From: JBEKYH01 sp049511115
GTDB lineage: Bacteria > Planctomycetota > Phycisphaerae > Tepidisphaerales > Tepidisphaeraceae
NCBI GenBank assembly: GCA_049511115.1
Contig: JBEKYH010000113.1
Location: 1-16,087 of the forward strand
Length of the DNA: 16,087 nucleotides
Reading direction: 5' to 3'
The translations under genes and the position numbers were made by a program. Shown one piece after another: positions 7,658-14,865 of the stretch. The notes under the pieces were generated by a model. That model was not told where the DNA came from. It ran no database searches and saw only the letters and a program-made list of their open reading frames with translations. Within the stretch, counting starts at the first letter, position 1. Every line of letters starts with the position of its first letter.

Positions 7658-10117
7658 CAGGACATTACCGGAGTTATTTTTTCCGGAAGTGGAACCCGCC
7701 AGGCCGATTCCGCCCGCAGCGCCGGCGCTGCCGGGATTGCCTGTGGCGCCGGCTGCGCCACCGGCGCGGGCATTGCCGTTGTTACCCGCTGCTCCGCCGA
7801 CAGCGCCGCCTTGGCCGCCCAGACCTGCGCCTCCAGCGATGCCGCCCGCGCCGCCGGGGCCGCCGCTCGTTCCGGCGTTTCCACCCGCGCCGAACAGTCC
7901 GCCAGCGCCAGCCGTGACCGCGCCCTTTGAGGTGCTTCCTGTCCCGAGCGTCACCTGACCGGCGGCGACGTAGATGCTTCCGCCCTTGGCAGCGCCGCCG
8001 GCCCCGCCATTTCCACCCATGCCGCCATTGCCCCGGTTGCCGCCAACGCCGCCGGTGCCGCCCGCGCCGGCATTGCCGCCATTGCCGCCGGCCCCGCCGC
8101 CGAGCGTGCCCGATCCGCCGCGGCCGCCATTGCCGCCGTTTCCGCCCGTGGCGCCGGCGCCGCCGTTGCCGCCGACTTTCCCAGCCGCGCCGCGTCCGCC
8201 GCCCCCGCCCGCTCCGCCGGTGGCTTTGTTGCTCGTGAAGGCGTCGCCAACTGAAGTGACTGTCCCTCCCAAAACCGCCAACCCTCCGCCATCAGCGCTG
8301 CCGCCCGCGCCGCCCGCGCCTCCCTTGCCGCCACCCCCGCCGTCTCCACCGTCACCGCCATTGCCGCCTTTTCCGCCATTTCCGGCCTGGTTACCGTAGC
8401 CACCGAAAGCGCCCCCACCTCCGCCGGCGCCGCCCATCGCCCCTAATCCGCCAGCCGCGCCGGCGCCGCCGTTTCCGCCCATACCGCCGAGCGCGCCGGC
8501 GCCGCCGACCCCGCCCGCGCCGCCCACCGCGACATTGCCGCCGATCGTGTTTCCGTTCAGCTTCATCGAACCGCTGGCGAGAAGGATCGCGCCGCCCATG
8601 GCACTGCCGCCGCCGCCGCCATCTCCGCCGTCGCCACCGTCGCCTCCGTCCCCGCCCTTTCCGCCCGCGCCGCCATCATTTGCATTGCCCCCGCGCCCGC
8701 CGTGCGGAGCGCCCGGCTGATGCCCGCCATTTCCGCCCGCGCCTCCGCCGCCGCCGGCGCCACCCGCCCCGCCCGATTGACCACCCAATCCACCCTTCCC
8801 TCCGGCCCCGCCTTGCCCGCCGCTTCCGGCAGTCAGCGCGTTTCCCTGCATGACATTATTCTTCAGTACAACAGTTCCTTGAGCGATGTATACCGCCCCG
8901 CCCATTGCGTCGGCTCCATTTCCACCCGTGCCACCTTTGCCGCCGCCGCCGCCCTTCCCGGCATTGCCGCCGTCGCCGCCCAGTCCGCCGGCTCCGCCGT
9001 TGCCGCCGGTCCCCGCCTGTGCAACGACAATCGAGTTTGACGTAACGCCATTTTTCCCGGCTCCGCCAGCGCCGCCCTGACCTCCAGCGCCGCCAACCCC
9101 GCCGTTGCCGCCTTTCGGGCCACTCGCGCCGGCCCCTCCGGCGCCGCCATGTCCCGCCGTCACCGCGTTATTGCTCAGCGTCGAATTCTTAATTGTCAGT
9201 TGCCCGCCAGCAACGTAGATGCCTCCTCCATCGGCCGCGCCCCCGTTGCCGCCATTGCCGCCTTGGCCCCCTACTCCGACGGCATCCGCTGCGGCTCCGC
9301 CGTTTCCACCATTGCCGCCGCTGGCGCCATTTGCCGCGGGCGCGGCAAACGGGCCGGTCGCGGCATTTTTTCCCGCAACTCCGTTGTTCCCGGCGCTGCC
9401 CGACAATGGCGGAGTTGAGATAAATATTCCCGCTCCCCCATTGCCCCCCACCCCGCCCTTGGCTTTGTTAGCGTTCACTTGCGAATTACTCTTGAGCATC
9501 AGTGAGCCTGAGGCGAGATAGATTCCGCCGCCCAGGGCGCTTTGGCCGTTCGTGCCGTTGGAGCCGCTGATTTGGCCGGGATTGCCGCTGGCCCCGGCTG
9601 ATCCATCCGCGCCGGTCGCATGGCACTGCGTCACGTTCACGCCGCTGAGCGTGACCTGCCCCCCGTCGATGAGGATTCCCCCGCCCAGCGCCATCGCGCC
9701 GCCGACCACGCCGCTATCGCGGGCACGGCCGCCTTTGATCTGGAGATTCTCAAGTTCCACCGTGACATTCGGCCCCACGATCTCCAAAATGCGGCTTGCC
9801 CAGGTGACCGACGAGGATGGCTCGATGATCGTGGCATTCTGCCCGGCGCCGTCGATGATGAGCGTTTTACTGGGCGCCTGGGCAGTGTTCTGGTTCTGGA
9901 TGGTCAGATTCCCCAGATTCGTGTTGGTCAGAGCGAACGTGCCAGCGGCCAGATTAATCGTGTTGCTTGCCTGGGCATTTCCGTCCACGGTTGAGATTGC
10001 GCTGCGCAAGCCCGCGTCGCCGCCGGCGGGAGTCAGATTGAACACCGACAGCAGAATCCGCTGTTCCACCGATTCCAGCTTTGCTTCGAGGACCGCTTTG
10101 CACTTGCTACGGCTCAT
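6698..10117 (-). CDS. Large surface or secreted protein: LEPR-XLL start, PMP-like modules with GGX-rich spacers, Ig-like repeats
   Basis: This 1139-residue protein begins with a LEPR-XLL-type motif (LEAKLESVEQRILLSV, about 10-25), typical of very large exported planctomycete proteins. A beta-helix-like region follows (about 35-140), with GLRSAISTVDGNAQASNTIN resembling CSLREA or polymorphic-outer-membrane-protein beta-helix starts. Residues 135-820 alternate seven modules of about 28 residues (pattern GGxIYxAxGxVTLxxxxxxxNxxTAG, similar to chlamydial PMP repeats) with Gly/Ala/Asn spacers of GGX periodicity, like mycobacterial PGRS domains. Three Ig-like repeats of about 105 residues form the end (821-1139). 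No C-terminal anchor or autotransporter barrel is visible. Start 10117 has GGAGG 8 nt upstream and directly precedes the LEPR-XLL region; an in-frame ATG at 10222 adds 35 unlikely residues. Role in adhesion or cell-surface structure is inference. Confidence 0.85.
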   Translation of the reverse strand: MSRSKCKAVLEAKLESVEQRILLSVFNLTPAGGDAGLRSAISTVDGNAQASNTINLAAGTFALTNTNLGNLTIQNQNTAQAPSKTLIIDGAGQNATIIEPSSSVTWASRILEIVGPNVTVELENLQIKGGRARDSGVVGGAMALGGGILIDGGQVTLSGVNVTQCHATGADGSAGASGNPGQISGSNGTNGQSALGGGIYLASGSLMLKSNSQVNANKAKGGVGGNGGAGIFISTPPLSGSAGNNGVAGKNAATGPFAAPAANGASGGNGGNGGAAADAVGVGGQGGNGGNGGAADGGGIYVAGGQLTIKNSTLSNNAVTAGHGGAGGAGASGPKGGNGGVGGAGGQGGAGGAGKNGVTSNSIVVAQAGTGGNGGAGGLGGDGGNAGKGGGGGKGGTGGNGADAMGGAVYIAQGTVVLKNNVMQGNALTAGSGGQGGAGGKGGLGGQSGGAGGAGGGGGAGGNGGHQPGAPHGGRGGNANDGGAGGKGGDGGDGGDGGDGGGGGSAMGGAILLASGSMKLNGNTIGGNVAVGGAGGVGGAGALGGMGGNGGAGAAGGLGAMGGAGGGGGAFGGYGNQAGNGGKGGNGGDGGDGGGGGKGGAGGAGGSADGGGLAVLGGTVTSVGDAFTSNKATGGAGGGGGRGAAGKVGGNGGAGATGGNGGNGGRGGSGTLGGGAGGNGGNAGAGGTGGVGGNRGNGGMGGNGGAGGAAKGGSIYVAAGQVTLGTGSTSKGAVTAGAGGLFGAGGNAGTSGGPGGAGGIAGGAGLGGQGGAVGGAAGNNGNARAGGAAGATGNPGSAGAAGGIGLAGSTSGKNNSGNVLTGPGDVLVFSTEPADAKAGRTLAPVVVMIENNSGTLQTSDNSAVTIGIESGPAGASLLGTLTVNAVGGVATFSDLAIQTAGSYTLTAGDLADSLAAGTFNSTSFNINPRAASKLLFVQPPTKVTAGAAISPAITVEVADKFGNLVSSNSSTVSLSVSSGPAGGVVSGAPSQAAMNGLATFSGVVLDTAGTYSLQAGDGSLTGATSPSFKVVPAAASKIHFSTQPPAKTTAGVALAPFAVTLKDAFGNVAAKNSSTVTLSINTGPDGATLSGTFTAAISDGVATFNDVILDAAGEYTLTATDGSLSVISDQFKIKAAAGA
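7907..9691 (-). repeat. Seven PMP-like modules separated by GGX-rich spacers
   Basis: Modules of 27-28 codons start, on the minus strand, at 9691, 9538, 9235, 8908, 8602, 8296 and 7990. Examples are ADGGGIYVAGGQLTIKNS and AMGGAVYIAQGTVVLKNN. Start-to-start distances are 51, 101, 109, 102, 102 and 102 codons, so the last four modules are exactly 306 bp apart with spacers of about 74 residues. Spacers are GGA, GGN, GGK and GGD triplets; the fourth has a GGD run. Spacer sequences differ, so this is not a recent exact duplication. Confidence 0.8.
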
Positions 10118-10125
10118 TTTTTCGG

Positions 10126-10130
10126 CCTCC
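10126..10130 (-). promoter_or_regulatory. Shine-Dalgarno site for the large surface protein
   Basis: On the minus strand GGAGG ends 8 nt before the ATG at 10117. It supports the start just ahead of the LEPR-XLL region over the longer open frame beginning at 10222. Confidence 0.75.
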
Positions 10131-10355
10131 AACAAAAGCCCGGGAACAGTCTCCCGCGCCCGTGCGAACACATGGCCTCGTGCATTTCGATTGCTATTTA
10201 CAGTACGTTCTGCCGAACCCACGAAATAAGCGATTGATCAGGCTCGGGTTCGGAATGTAATAGAATCGCTCTTCAGCCGCAATGGAATTTGGTGAAATCG
10301 CAGAAAAAGGGTGTGACGCTCAATCGTGGCGAAAGGCGAAGAACCCTCACCCCAA

Positions 10356-10381
10356 CCCTCTCCCTGAGTACATGGAGAGGG
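10356..10381 (+). repeat. CCCTCTCC/GGAGAGGG stem-loop, probably a dispersed intergenic repeat
   Basis: Perfect 8-bp arms CCCTCTCC (10356-10363) and GGAGAGGG (10374-10381) enclose a 10-nt loop, preceded by CCCTCACCCCAA. This CCCTCACCCCAACCCTCTCCC type of string is familiar from intergenic regions of many bacteria, so a mobile or dispersed repeat is likelier than a local regulator. It has no T-run, so it is not a canonical terminator. Only one copy is in the window. Confidence 0.55.
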
Positions 10382-10464
10382 GGTAAAGGGCAGTGTCGCC
10401 ACAAAGAGGGGTTACACCCCAGAAAAGCGAAAGAATGTGAAACGCGATCGGACGCCCGTCAAAA

Positions 10465-10493
10465 TTGCCGGGCGGCGTGCGAAAGGGTAATCT
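10465..10493 (+). promoter_or_regulatory. Candidate promoter for the cyclase gene
   Basis: TTGCCG (10465-10470) and TAATCT (10488-10493) are separated by 17 bp. Each matches the sigma-70 consensus only moderately. The start of transcription would fall near 10500, two or three bases before ATG 10503, so the mRNA would be leaderless; no Shine-Dalgarno sequence is present, which agrees. Confidence 0.3.
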
Positions 10494-10502
10494 TCCCGAC
10501 CG

Positions 10503-11912
10503 ATGTTAATGACGGAAATCTCCACCCCCGGCGCCGATGTTGGCGAGACTGAACTGGACCGAGCCATTGGGCGGGCGCGGGATGCGCTGTTGTCGCTACA
10601 GAATGAGAAGGGGTACTGGGTCGGCCAGTTGCAGGGGGACAGCATCCTGCAATCGGAATATATCCTCATGAAGTTCGTTCTGGGTCAGGAGAACGACCCG
10701 GAGGTGCCGAAAATCGCGGCCATGCTGCGGTCGATGCAGCAGAGCGACGGGGGATGGAATTTGTTTCCGGGCGGGCCGCCGGATTTGTCGGGGACGGTGA
10801 AGTCCTGCGTTGCCTTGCGGCTCATGGGCGATGATCCGAAATCGCCGCACATGCTGGCGGCGAAGAAGGCGTGCCTGGACTTAGGGGGCGCGGAGAACGC
10901 CAATTCGTTCAGCAAATTTTATTTCGCGGCACTGGGGCAGATCAGCTATGACGCCTGCCCGGCTATTCCGCCGGAGATCGTGTTTCTGCCCAAGTGGTGT
11001 TACTTCAATCTATATAACGTGTCGTCGTGGACGCGGGTGATGATTTTGCCGCTGGGGATCGTGACTACGCTGCGACCCGTGAGGCAGATTCCGCCGGAGC
11101 GGGGGATGCGCGATCTGTATCGGAATCCGGCGGCGGCCGACCGGCTGGCGGAGGTGCCGCCGGGGTTTCCGCGAACCTGGCGCGATTTCTTTCTCCGCGT
11201 GGATCAGTTCCTCAAGGCGTACAATGAATCCCCCCTGCCGGGCCTGCGCCAGCGCGCCATGGACGAGGCGATGAAATGGATTCTGGCCCGCATGGACAAC
11301 TCCGAGGGACTGGGGGCGATTTTCCCCTCGATGATCTACATGCTGATCGTCTTTCGCATTCTGGGGTACCCCGACGATCATCCGCGCGTGGTCAAAGCGC
11401 ATAAGGACCTGCGGGATTTTTTTGTGCCGATCGACGACATGATCCGCGTGCAGCCGTGCCTTTCGCCGGTGTGGGATACGGGGATTGCGATGCATGCGCT
11501 GGCGGAGACGGGGATCGAACACAATGCTCCCGAGATTCAATCGGGCGTGAAGTGGCTGCTCAGCAAGGAGTGCCGGGGCGCGGCGGACTGGAGTGAGAAT
11601 TGCCCCCATGCGGATCTCGAGAAAACGTCCTCATGGTTTTTTGAGTTTTCCAATCCCCATTACACGGACACGGACGACACCGCGATGGCGGCGATGTCAT
11701 TGTGCCGCCTGGGCGGGGAGGCGGCGGCGCCGTCCGTTGAGCGCGGGAAGAATTGGCTGCTGGCCATGCAAAACGACGACGGGGGATGGGCGGCGTTTGA
11801 CCGGACGACGCCGCGGCCGATTCTGGAGAAAATCCCGTTTGCCGATCACGGAGTGGCTGCTGAGCGTGCAGAAAGAGGACGGCAGCTTTGGCGAGACGCC
11901 GGCCAGCTATGA
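10503..11912 (+). CDS. shc: Squalene-hopene cyclase, N-terminal part (gene interrupted)
   Basis: Squalene-hopene cyclase folds squalene into hopene, the core of hopanoid membrane lipids, at the inner membrane. Residues 1-449 follow the family: QW-type repeats (LQNEKGYW, MQQSDGGW, MQNDDGGW), the WCYFNLYNVSSWTRVMILPL segment, and the catalytic DXDD motif as DTDD at 389-392, next to TAMAAMSL. After PFADH (445-449) homology stops and 20 unrelated residues lead to the stop at 11912. Family members then run about 200 residues further; the last 110 of these are encoded in another frame from 11851. About 80-85 residues, including the conserved QW and GRWGVNYLYG region, are missing. ATG 10509 is an alternative start. 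As it stands the product should be inactive. Confidence 0.85.
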   Translation: MLMTEISTPGADVGETELDRAIGRARDALLSLQNEKGYWVGQLQGDSILQSEYILMKFVLGQENDPEVPKIAAMLRSMQQSDGGWNLFPGGPPDLSGTVKSCVALRLMGDDPKSPHMLAAKKACLDLGGAENANSFSKFYFAALGQISYDACPAIPPEIVFLPKWCYFNLYNVSSWTRVMILPLGIVTTLRPVRQIPPERGMRDLYRNPAAADRLAEVPPGFPRTWRDFFLRVDQFLKAYNESPLPGLRQRAMDEAMKWILARMDNSEGLGAIFPSMIYMLIVFRILGYPDDHPRVVKAHKDLRDFFVPIDDMIRVQPCLSPVWDTGIAMHALAETGIEHNAPEIQSGVKWLLSKECRGAADWSENCPHADLEKTSSWFFEFSNPHYTDTDDTAMAAMSLCRLGGEAAAPSVERGKNWLLAMQNDDGGWAAFDRTTPRPILEKIPFADHGVAAERAERGRQLWRDAGQL

Positions 11913-12183
11913 CGACGCGGCTCTTAAAGGGAAGGGCGACAGCACGGCTTCGCAAACGGCGTGGGGAACGATGGGATTGATGGCCGCGCTTGGGCCGGCG
12001 CACGACGCCGTGCGGCGCGGAATCGACTGGCTCATCGCCCATCAGGGGGCGGATGGAAACTGGGAGGAGCAGGAGTTTACCGGCACGGGATTTCCGCGCG
12101 TGTTTTACCTGAAATATCACCTGTACCGGCTCTACTTTCCGCTCATGGCCCTGGCGCGTTACAACCGGTTGCTTGCGCGGTAG
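11851..12183 (+). pseudogene. shc: Squalene-hopene cyclase, C-terminal fragment in a shifted frame
   Basis: In frame +1 relative to the upstream part, codons from GAG 11851 read EWLLSVQKEDGSFGETPASYDD and continue through GDSTASQTAW, a last QW repeat (GADGNWEEQEFTGTGFPRVF) and YHLYRLYFPLMALARY, which is the standard C-terminus of bacterial squalene-hopene cyclases. The match to the family is continuous from the first codon after the junction, so the break is sharp at about 11850. There is no start codon with a ribosome site; the first possible one is GTG 11866. It ends 14 bp before the GNAT gene. Together with the upstream part it covers all but about 80-85 codons of a normal gene. It could be a real deletion or a sequencing or assembly fault. 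Confidence 0.8.
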
Positions 12184-12197
12184 AACCGGTGGCGTCG

Positions 12198-13367
12198 ATG
12201 AGCATTTCCACAGTCCAGACCAAAGGCAAAGTCTCCGTCGCCACGCTGGGAGAAATCGAGAGCGAAGCGGCGTGGAAGCAGGCGTTTGGACAGCAGCGCA
12301 AGGATTGGCGCTATTACAAGATCGTCGAAGAGACCCTGCATCAGGGTTTTGAGCACCGGTATTTCCTGCTGGAGAACGATCGCGGCGAGCGGGCGGTGCA
12401 GCCGTTTTTCATGCACAACCAGGATTTGCTGGCGGGGTCGGCGCAGTGGGTGCAGAACCTGATCGCGCGGCCGCGAAAAATATTCCCGCGCCTGCTGACC
12501 ATGCGGACGCTGATGGTCGGGTGCGCCGCGGGGGAGGGGCGATTGGATGCCGACAGCGAAGAGCGCGCGGCGTGGATTGGTGAATTATTGGCGCGGCATC
12601 TCAAGGAGCATTCGCGACGGCTCCGCTGCGGCATGGTGGTGATGAAGGAATTTCATGTCGAGACGCGAGCGGCATTGCAGTGTTTCAAGACCAGCGGATT
12701 CACATTCGTCCCCAGTTTGCCCATGACGCGGTTGAGCATCGACTACGCCAGCTTTGAAGAATACATGACCAAGGCGCTCAGCAAGGTGACGCGCAAAGGC
12801 CTGCGGCGGAAATTTCGCGCGGCTAATGATGCCAAGCCGATCACGCGGGAAGTCGTCACCGATATCAGCGCGGCCGTGGATGAGGTCTATCCCCTATACA
12901 TGGCGGTCTATGAGCGCTCGCCGCTGCATTTTGAAAAGCTGACCAAGGAATTTCTCTGCCGGCTGGGATGGGAGATTCCAGACAAAGTCCGCTATTTTAT
13001 CTGGCGGCAGGAGGGAAAGGCGGTGGCGTTCAGCTTGTGCATGATGAACGGCGATACGCTCTACGATGAGTACCTGGGGCTGGATTATTCCGTCGCGCTG
13101 GATTTGCATCTGTATTTCCACACCATTCGCGACATCATCGAATGGGCAATGGCCCAGGGATTAAAATGGTATTGCAGCAGCGCCCTGAATTACGATCCGA
13201 AACTGCACCTGAAGTGCCGCCTGGAGCCGCTGGATTTGTACGTGGCCCACACGTCGGCGGTGGTGAACTTCTTCCTGGCGAAATTTCTGCCGATCCTGGA
13301 GCCGACGCGCAACGACAAGACGCTGAGGCAGTTTCCCAATTTCGCCGACCTGTGGGGGGCGAAATGA
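12198..13367 (+). CDS. GNAT/FemAB-like acyl- or aminoacyltransferase (DUF482-like)
   Basis: The 389-residue protein looks like the FemAB-like/DUF482 group of GNAT-fold proteins. These are often labelled peptidoglycan biosynthesis proteins, but the substrate is generally unknown. Landmarks lie in the second half: a basic helix SKVTRKGLRRKFRAA, an acceptor-like stretch VYPLYMAVYERSPLHFEKLT, and the GNAT core YFIWRQEGKAVAFSLCMMNG followed by YDEYLGLDY, with a further SALNYDPKLHLKCRLEPL motif near the end. No signal peptide is present; a membrane-associated cytoplasmic enzyme is likely. ATG 12198 follows the cyclase remnant by 14 bp; GTG 12189 is an alternative start. The last bases overlap the next gene by 4 bp (ATGA). 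Its position suggests it adds an acyl or amino-acid group to a lipid, which is inference. Confidence 0.7.
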   Translation: MSISTVQTKGKVSVATLGEIESEAAWKQAFGQQRKDWRYYKIVEETLHQGFEHRYFLLENDRGERAVQPFFMHNQDLLAGSAQWVQNLIARPRKIFPRLLTMRTLMVGCAAGEGRLDADSEERAAWIGELLARHLKEHSRRLRCGMVVMKEFHVETRAALQCFKTSGFTFVPSLPMTRLSIDYASFEEYMTKALSKVTRKGLRRKFRAANDAKPITREVVTDISAAVDEVYPLYMAVYERSPLHFEKLTKEFLCRLGWEIPDKVRYFIWRQEGKAVAFSLCMMNGDTLYDEYLGLDYSVALDLHLYFHTIRDIIEWAMAQGLKWYCSSALNYDPKLHLKCRLEPLDLYVAHTSAVVNFFLAKFLPILEPTRNDKTLRQFPNFADLWGAK

Positions 13368-13780
13368 CCGGCCTGCGGCGCGCGGGGAGATTGTTTCTCA
13401 ATGCGTATGTTCAAATCGCACTGGGGGCGCTGACGGTGACGGCGTCGGAGCTGTTGATGAAAGTCGGCGCCAATTCGCGGGCCGGCGATATCGGGGTGCT
13501 GGGCATCGCCGCGCTGGCGAGCGGCGTGACGTGGATCGCGATAATTTTGTATTGCCTTTCCTTTTTGAGCTGGGTGCGCGTGCTGCAATGCCTGCCGCTG
13601 GGGATGGCATTTGGCCTGATCAGCGTCGTGCACGTGCTCATTCCCATAGGGTGCGCGATATTTTTGCACGAAGCGGTTTCGCCGCAAAGGTGGCTGGGGA
13701 TTCTGCTGGTGCTGGCGGGGTTGATGATGATGGTGGGGCCAGTGGCAAAATTGGAAGAGAAGCTGGAGACCAGGGCGTGA
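13364..13780 (+). CDS. Small four-helix EamA/SMR-family membrane protein, first of a pair
   Basis: This 138-residue protein has four predicted membrane helices (about 14-33, 48-70, 75-100 and 108-126) and a charged C-terminal tail. An acidic residue sits in the first helix (ASELLMKVGA), and WLGILLVLAGLMMMVG matches the last helix of EamA/SMR transporters. This is half the size of a full EamA protein, as in SMR drug exporters and the ArnE/ArnF aminoarabinose-lipid flippase subunits. It starts inside the GNAT stop (ATGA, 13364-13367), and its own stop overlaps the next half-transporter, so the two are translationally coupled and probably form a heterodimer. Substrate is unknown; lipid flipping fits the neighbourhood better than drug export. 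Confidence 0.75.
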   Translation: MTGLRRAGRLFLNAYVQIALGALTVTASELLMKVGANSRAGDIGVLGIAALASGVTWIAIILYCLSFLSWVRVLQCLPLGMAFGLISVVHVLIPIGCAIFLHEAVSPQRWLGILLVLAGLMMMVGPVAKLEEKLETRA

Positions 13781-14100
13781 CGTGGACGGCGGTCATTTTG
13801 TGCTTGATTTGCCAGGTATTAATCGTGCCGGGGCAATTGCTGCTGAAGCGCGGAATTAGCGGGCGCAAGCCGCGGCAGGTTTATTTCGTGCTGGGGATTG
13901 CCTGCATGGCGCTGTGGTTTTTCCTGTGGCTGGGGCTGATGGGGCATTGGGATTTGAGCAAGCTTTATCCGTTCGAGGGCCTTAACCCCGGTCTCATGGC
14001 CATCGCGGCGTGGCTGATGCTGGGAGAAAAACTGCCGCTCAAAGCGTGGATCGGACTGGGGCTGGTTTGTGTGGGGATTGTCTTCGTGGCGGTAAGCTGA
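13777..14100 (+). CDS. Small four-helix EamA/SMR-family membrane protein, second of a pair
   Basis: The 107-residue product starts at GTG 13777, which overlaps the upstream stop as GTGA. It has four hydrophobic segments (about 4-22, 35-53, 65-82 and 88-106). The Q-x-LLLKRG end of helix 1 and GEKLPLKAWIGLGLVCVGIVFV at the C-terminus are typical EamA/SMR features. It differs in sequence from its partner, arguing for a heteromeric pair like ArnE/ArnF and not a recent duplication. A longer open frame reaching back to 13531 only translates the previous gene out of frame. The methyltransferase gene follows after 32 bp. Confidence 0.75.
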   Translation: MTWTAVILCLICQVLIVPGQLLLKRGISGRKPRQVYFVLGIACMALWFFLWLGLMGHWDLSKLYPFEGLNPGLMAIAAWLMLGEKLPLKAWIGLGLVCVGIVFVAVS

Positions 14101-14132
14101 GCGAGGTACTTTCTTATATAGTCGGAGCAGCC

Positions 14133-14858
14133 ATGGCGAAACACACCTCCAACCCGCTGGATAAACCGAAGCTCAAATCCTACTACGAAAATGCCCGACC
14201 GGAAGTGTTGGCCGTGGTCGCCAAGCACGGGCTGGTGGCGCCGACGGTGGTGGAGCTGGGCTGCGGCGCGGGCTTTGCCAGCAGGCAGATCAAGGAGGCC
14301 GTGAAAGCAACGCGGTACATCGGGGTTGAGTCCTCCGTGGCGGCGGCGGAGCAGGCGCGGAAAGTTCTCGACGAGGTTCACGTGGCCGACGTGGCAACTG
14401 TCGCGCCGGCTGAGCTTGGAATCGCCGACGGCACGATCGATCTGCTGGCGACGGTCGATATTCTTGAGCACCTGTACGACCCCTGGGAAGCGCTGGCGCG
14501 CTGGGCGGCCACGCTCAAACCCGGCGGCCACGCACTGGTGTCGATGCCCAACGCGCAGAATGTGAAACTGGTCACACGCCTCATCAGCGGCATGTGGACG
14601 TATGAGGAGGAAGGACTACTCGATAGCACGCATCTGCGATACTTCACGCTGGAGGGCCTGATCTCCCTCATCACCGGCGCGGGGCTGACCGTGCAGACCA
14701 TGCATTCCATCATGCAACCCCGGATCGACGTGGCTGCCGTTCAGGAGACGGGGAATTCGATCACCGTGGAGAATGTGACGTTAAGCGGTCTGACGCGGCG
14801 GCAGATTGGGGGGTTGTTTGCGTATCAGTACATCGTGATTGCGCAGAAGGCGGGGTAG
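14133..14858 (+). CDS. Class I SAM-dependent methyltransferase
   Basis: The 241-residue cytoplasmic protein has the Rossmann-fold SAM-binding motif VVELGCGAGFASRQI (about 39-53), an acidic strand end YIGVES (about 64-69), DLLATVDILEHLYDPWEALA (about 105-124) and LKPGGHALVSMPNAQN, the usual order for the Methyltransf_23/11 group. The DSTHLRYFTLEGLISLI stretch is common in members acting on sugars, polyprenyl lipids or quinone-like substrates. The start at 14133 is supported by GGAG at 14124-14127, 5 nt upstream. It is the last gene of the cyclase-to-methyltransferase run; no hairpin with a T-run follows before the blaI promoter. The substrate cannot be read from the sequence; a lipid made or moved by its neighbours is a guess. 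Confidence 0.85.
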   Translation: MAKHTSNPLDKPKLKSYYENARPEVLAVVAKHGLVAPTVVELGCGAGFASRQIKEAVKATRYIGVESSVAAAEQARKVLDEVHVADVATVAPAELGIADGTIDLLATVDILEHLYDPWEALARWAATLKPGGHALVSMPNAQNVKLVTRLISGMWTYEEEGLLDSTHLRYFTLEGLISLITGAGLTVQTMHSIMQPRIDVAAVQETGNSITVENVTLSGLTRRQIGGLFAYQYIVIAQKAG

Positions 14859-14865
14859 CATCCGC

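Larger units (their letters stand above)
10118..10502. other. Divergent intergenic region with hairpins, no gene seen
   Basis: These 385 bp separate the minus-strand surface-protein gene from the plus-strand cyclase gene and must hold both promoters. Visible structures are an 8-bp inverted repeat CCGAACCC/GGGTTCGG with a 25-bp spacer (10213-10220 and 10246-10253), a stem-loop at 10356-10381, and a small GGGGT-TAC-ACCCC hairpin (10408-10420). A candidate cyclase promoter lies at 10465-10493. I found no convincing promoter for the surface-protein gene. Short open frames across the region resemble translated repeats and not genes. Confidence 0.55.

Noticed and set aside
7554..9521. Several plus-strand Pro- or Ala/Arg-rich open frames across the glycine-rich gene
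   Set aside because: They are reverse-strand readings of GGX codons (GCC/CCG runs). The minus-strand frame has a ribosome site, a LEPR-XLL start and modular homology throughout.
7658..9715. CRISPR-like array suggested by periodic repeats
   Set aside because: The period is about 306 bp, the units are coding and diverged, and there is no short identical repeat with unique spacers.
10356..10381. Rho-independent terminator upstream of the cyclase gene
   Set aside because: The stem-loop lacks a T-run and lies between two divergent genes, where no transcript needs to end; a dispersed repeat is likelier.
11830..11912. Programmed frameshift joining the two cyclase parts
   Set aside because: There is no slippery heptamer at the junction, and a shift alone would not restore the 80-85 missing family residues; a deletion or misassembly explains both.
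12189..12191. GTG as start of the GNAT gene
   Set aside because: It is in frame and possible, but ATG 12198 is nine bases downstream and no ribosome site favours the GTG.
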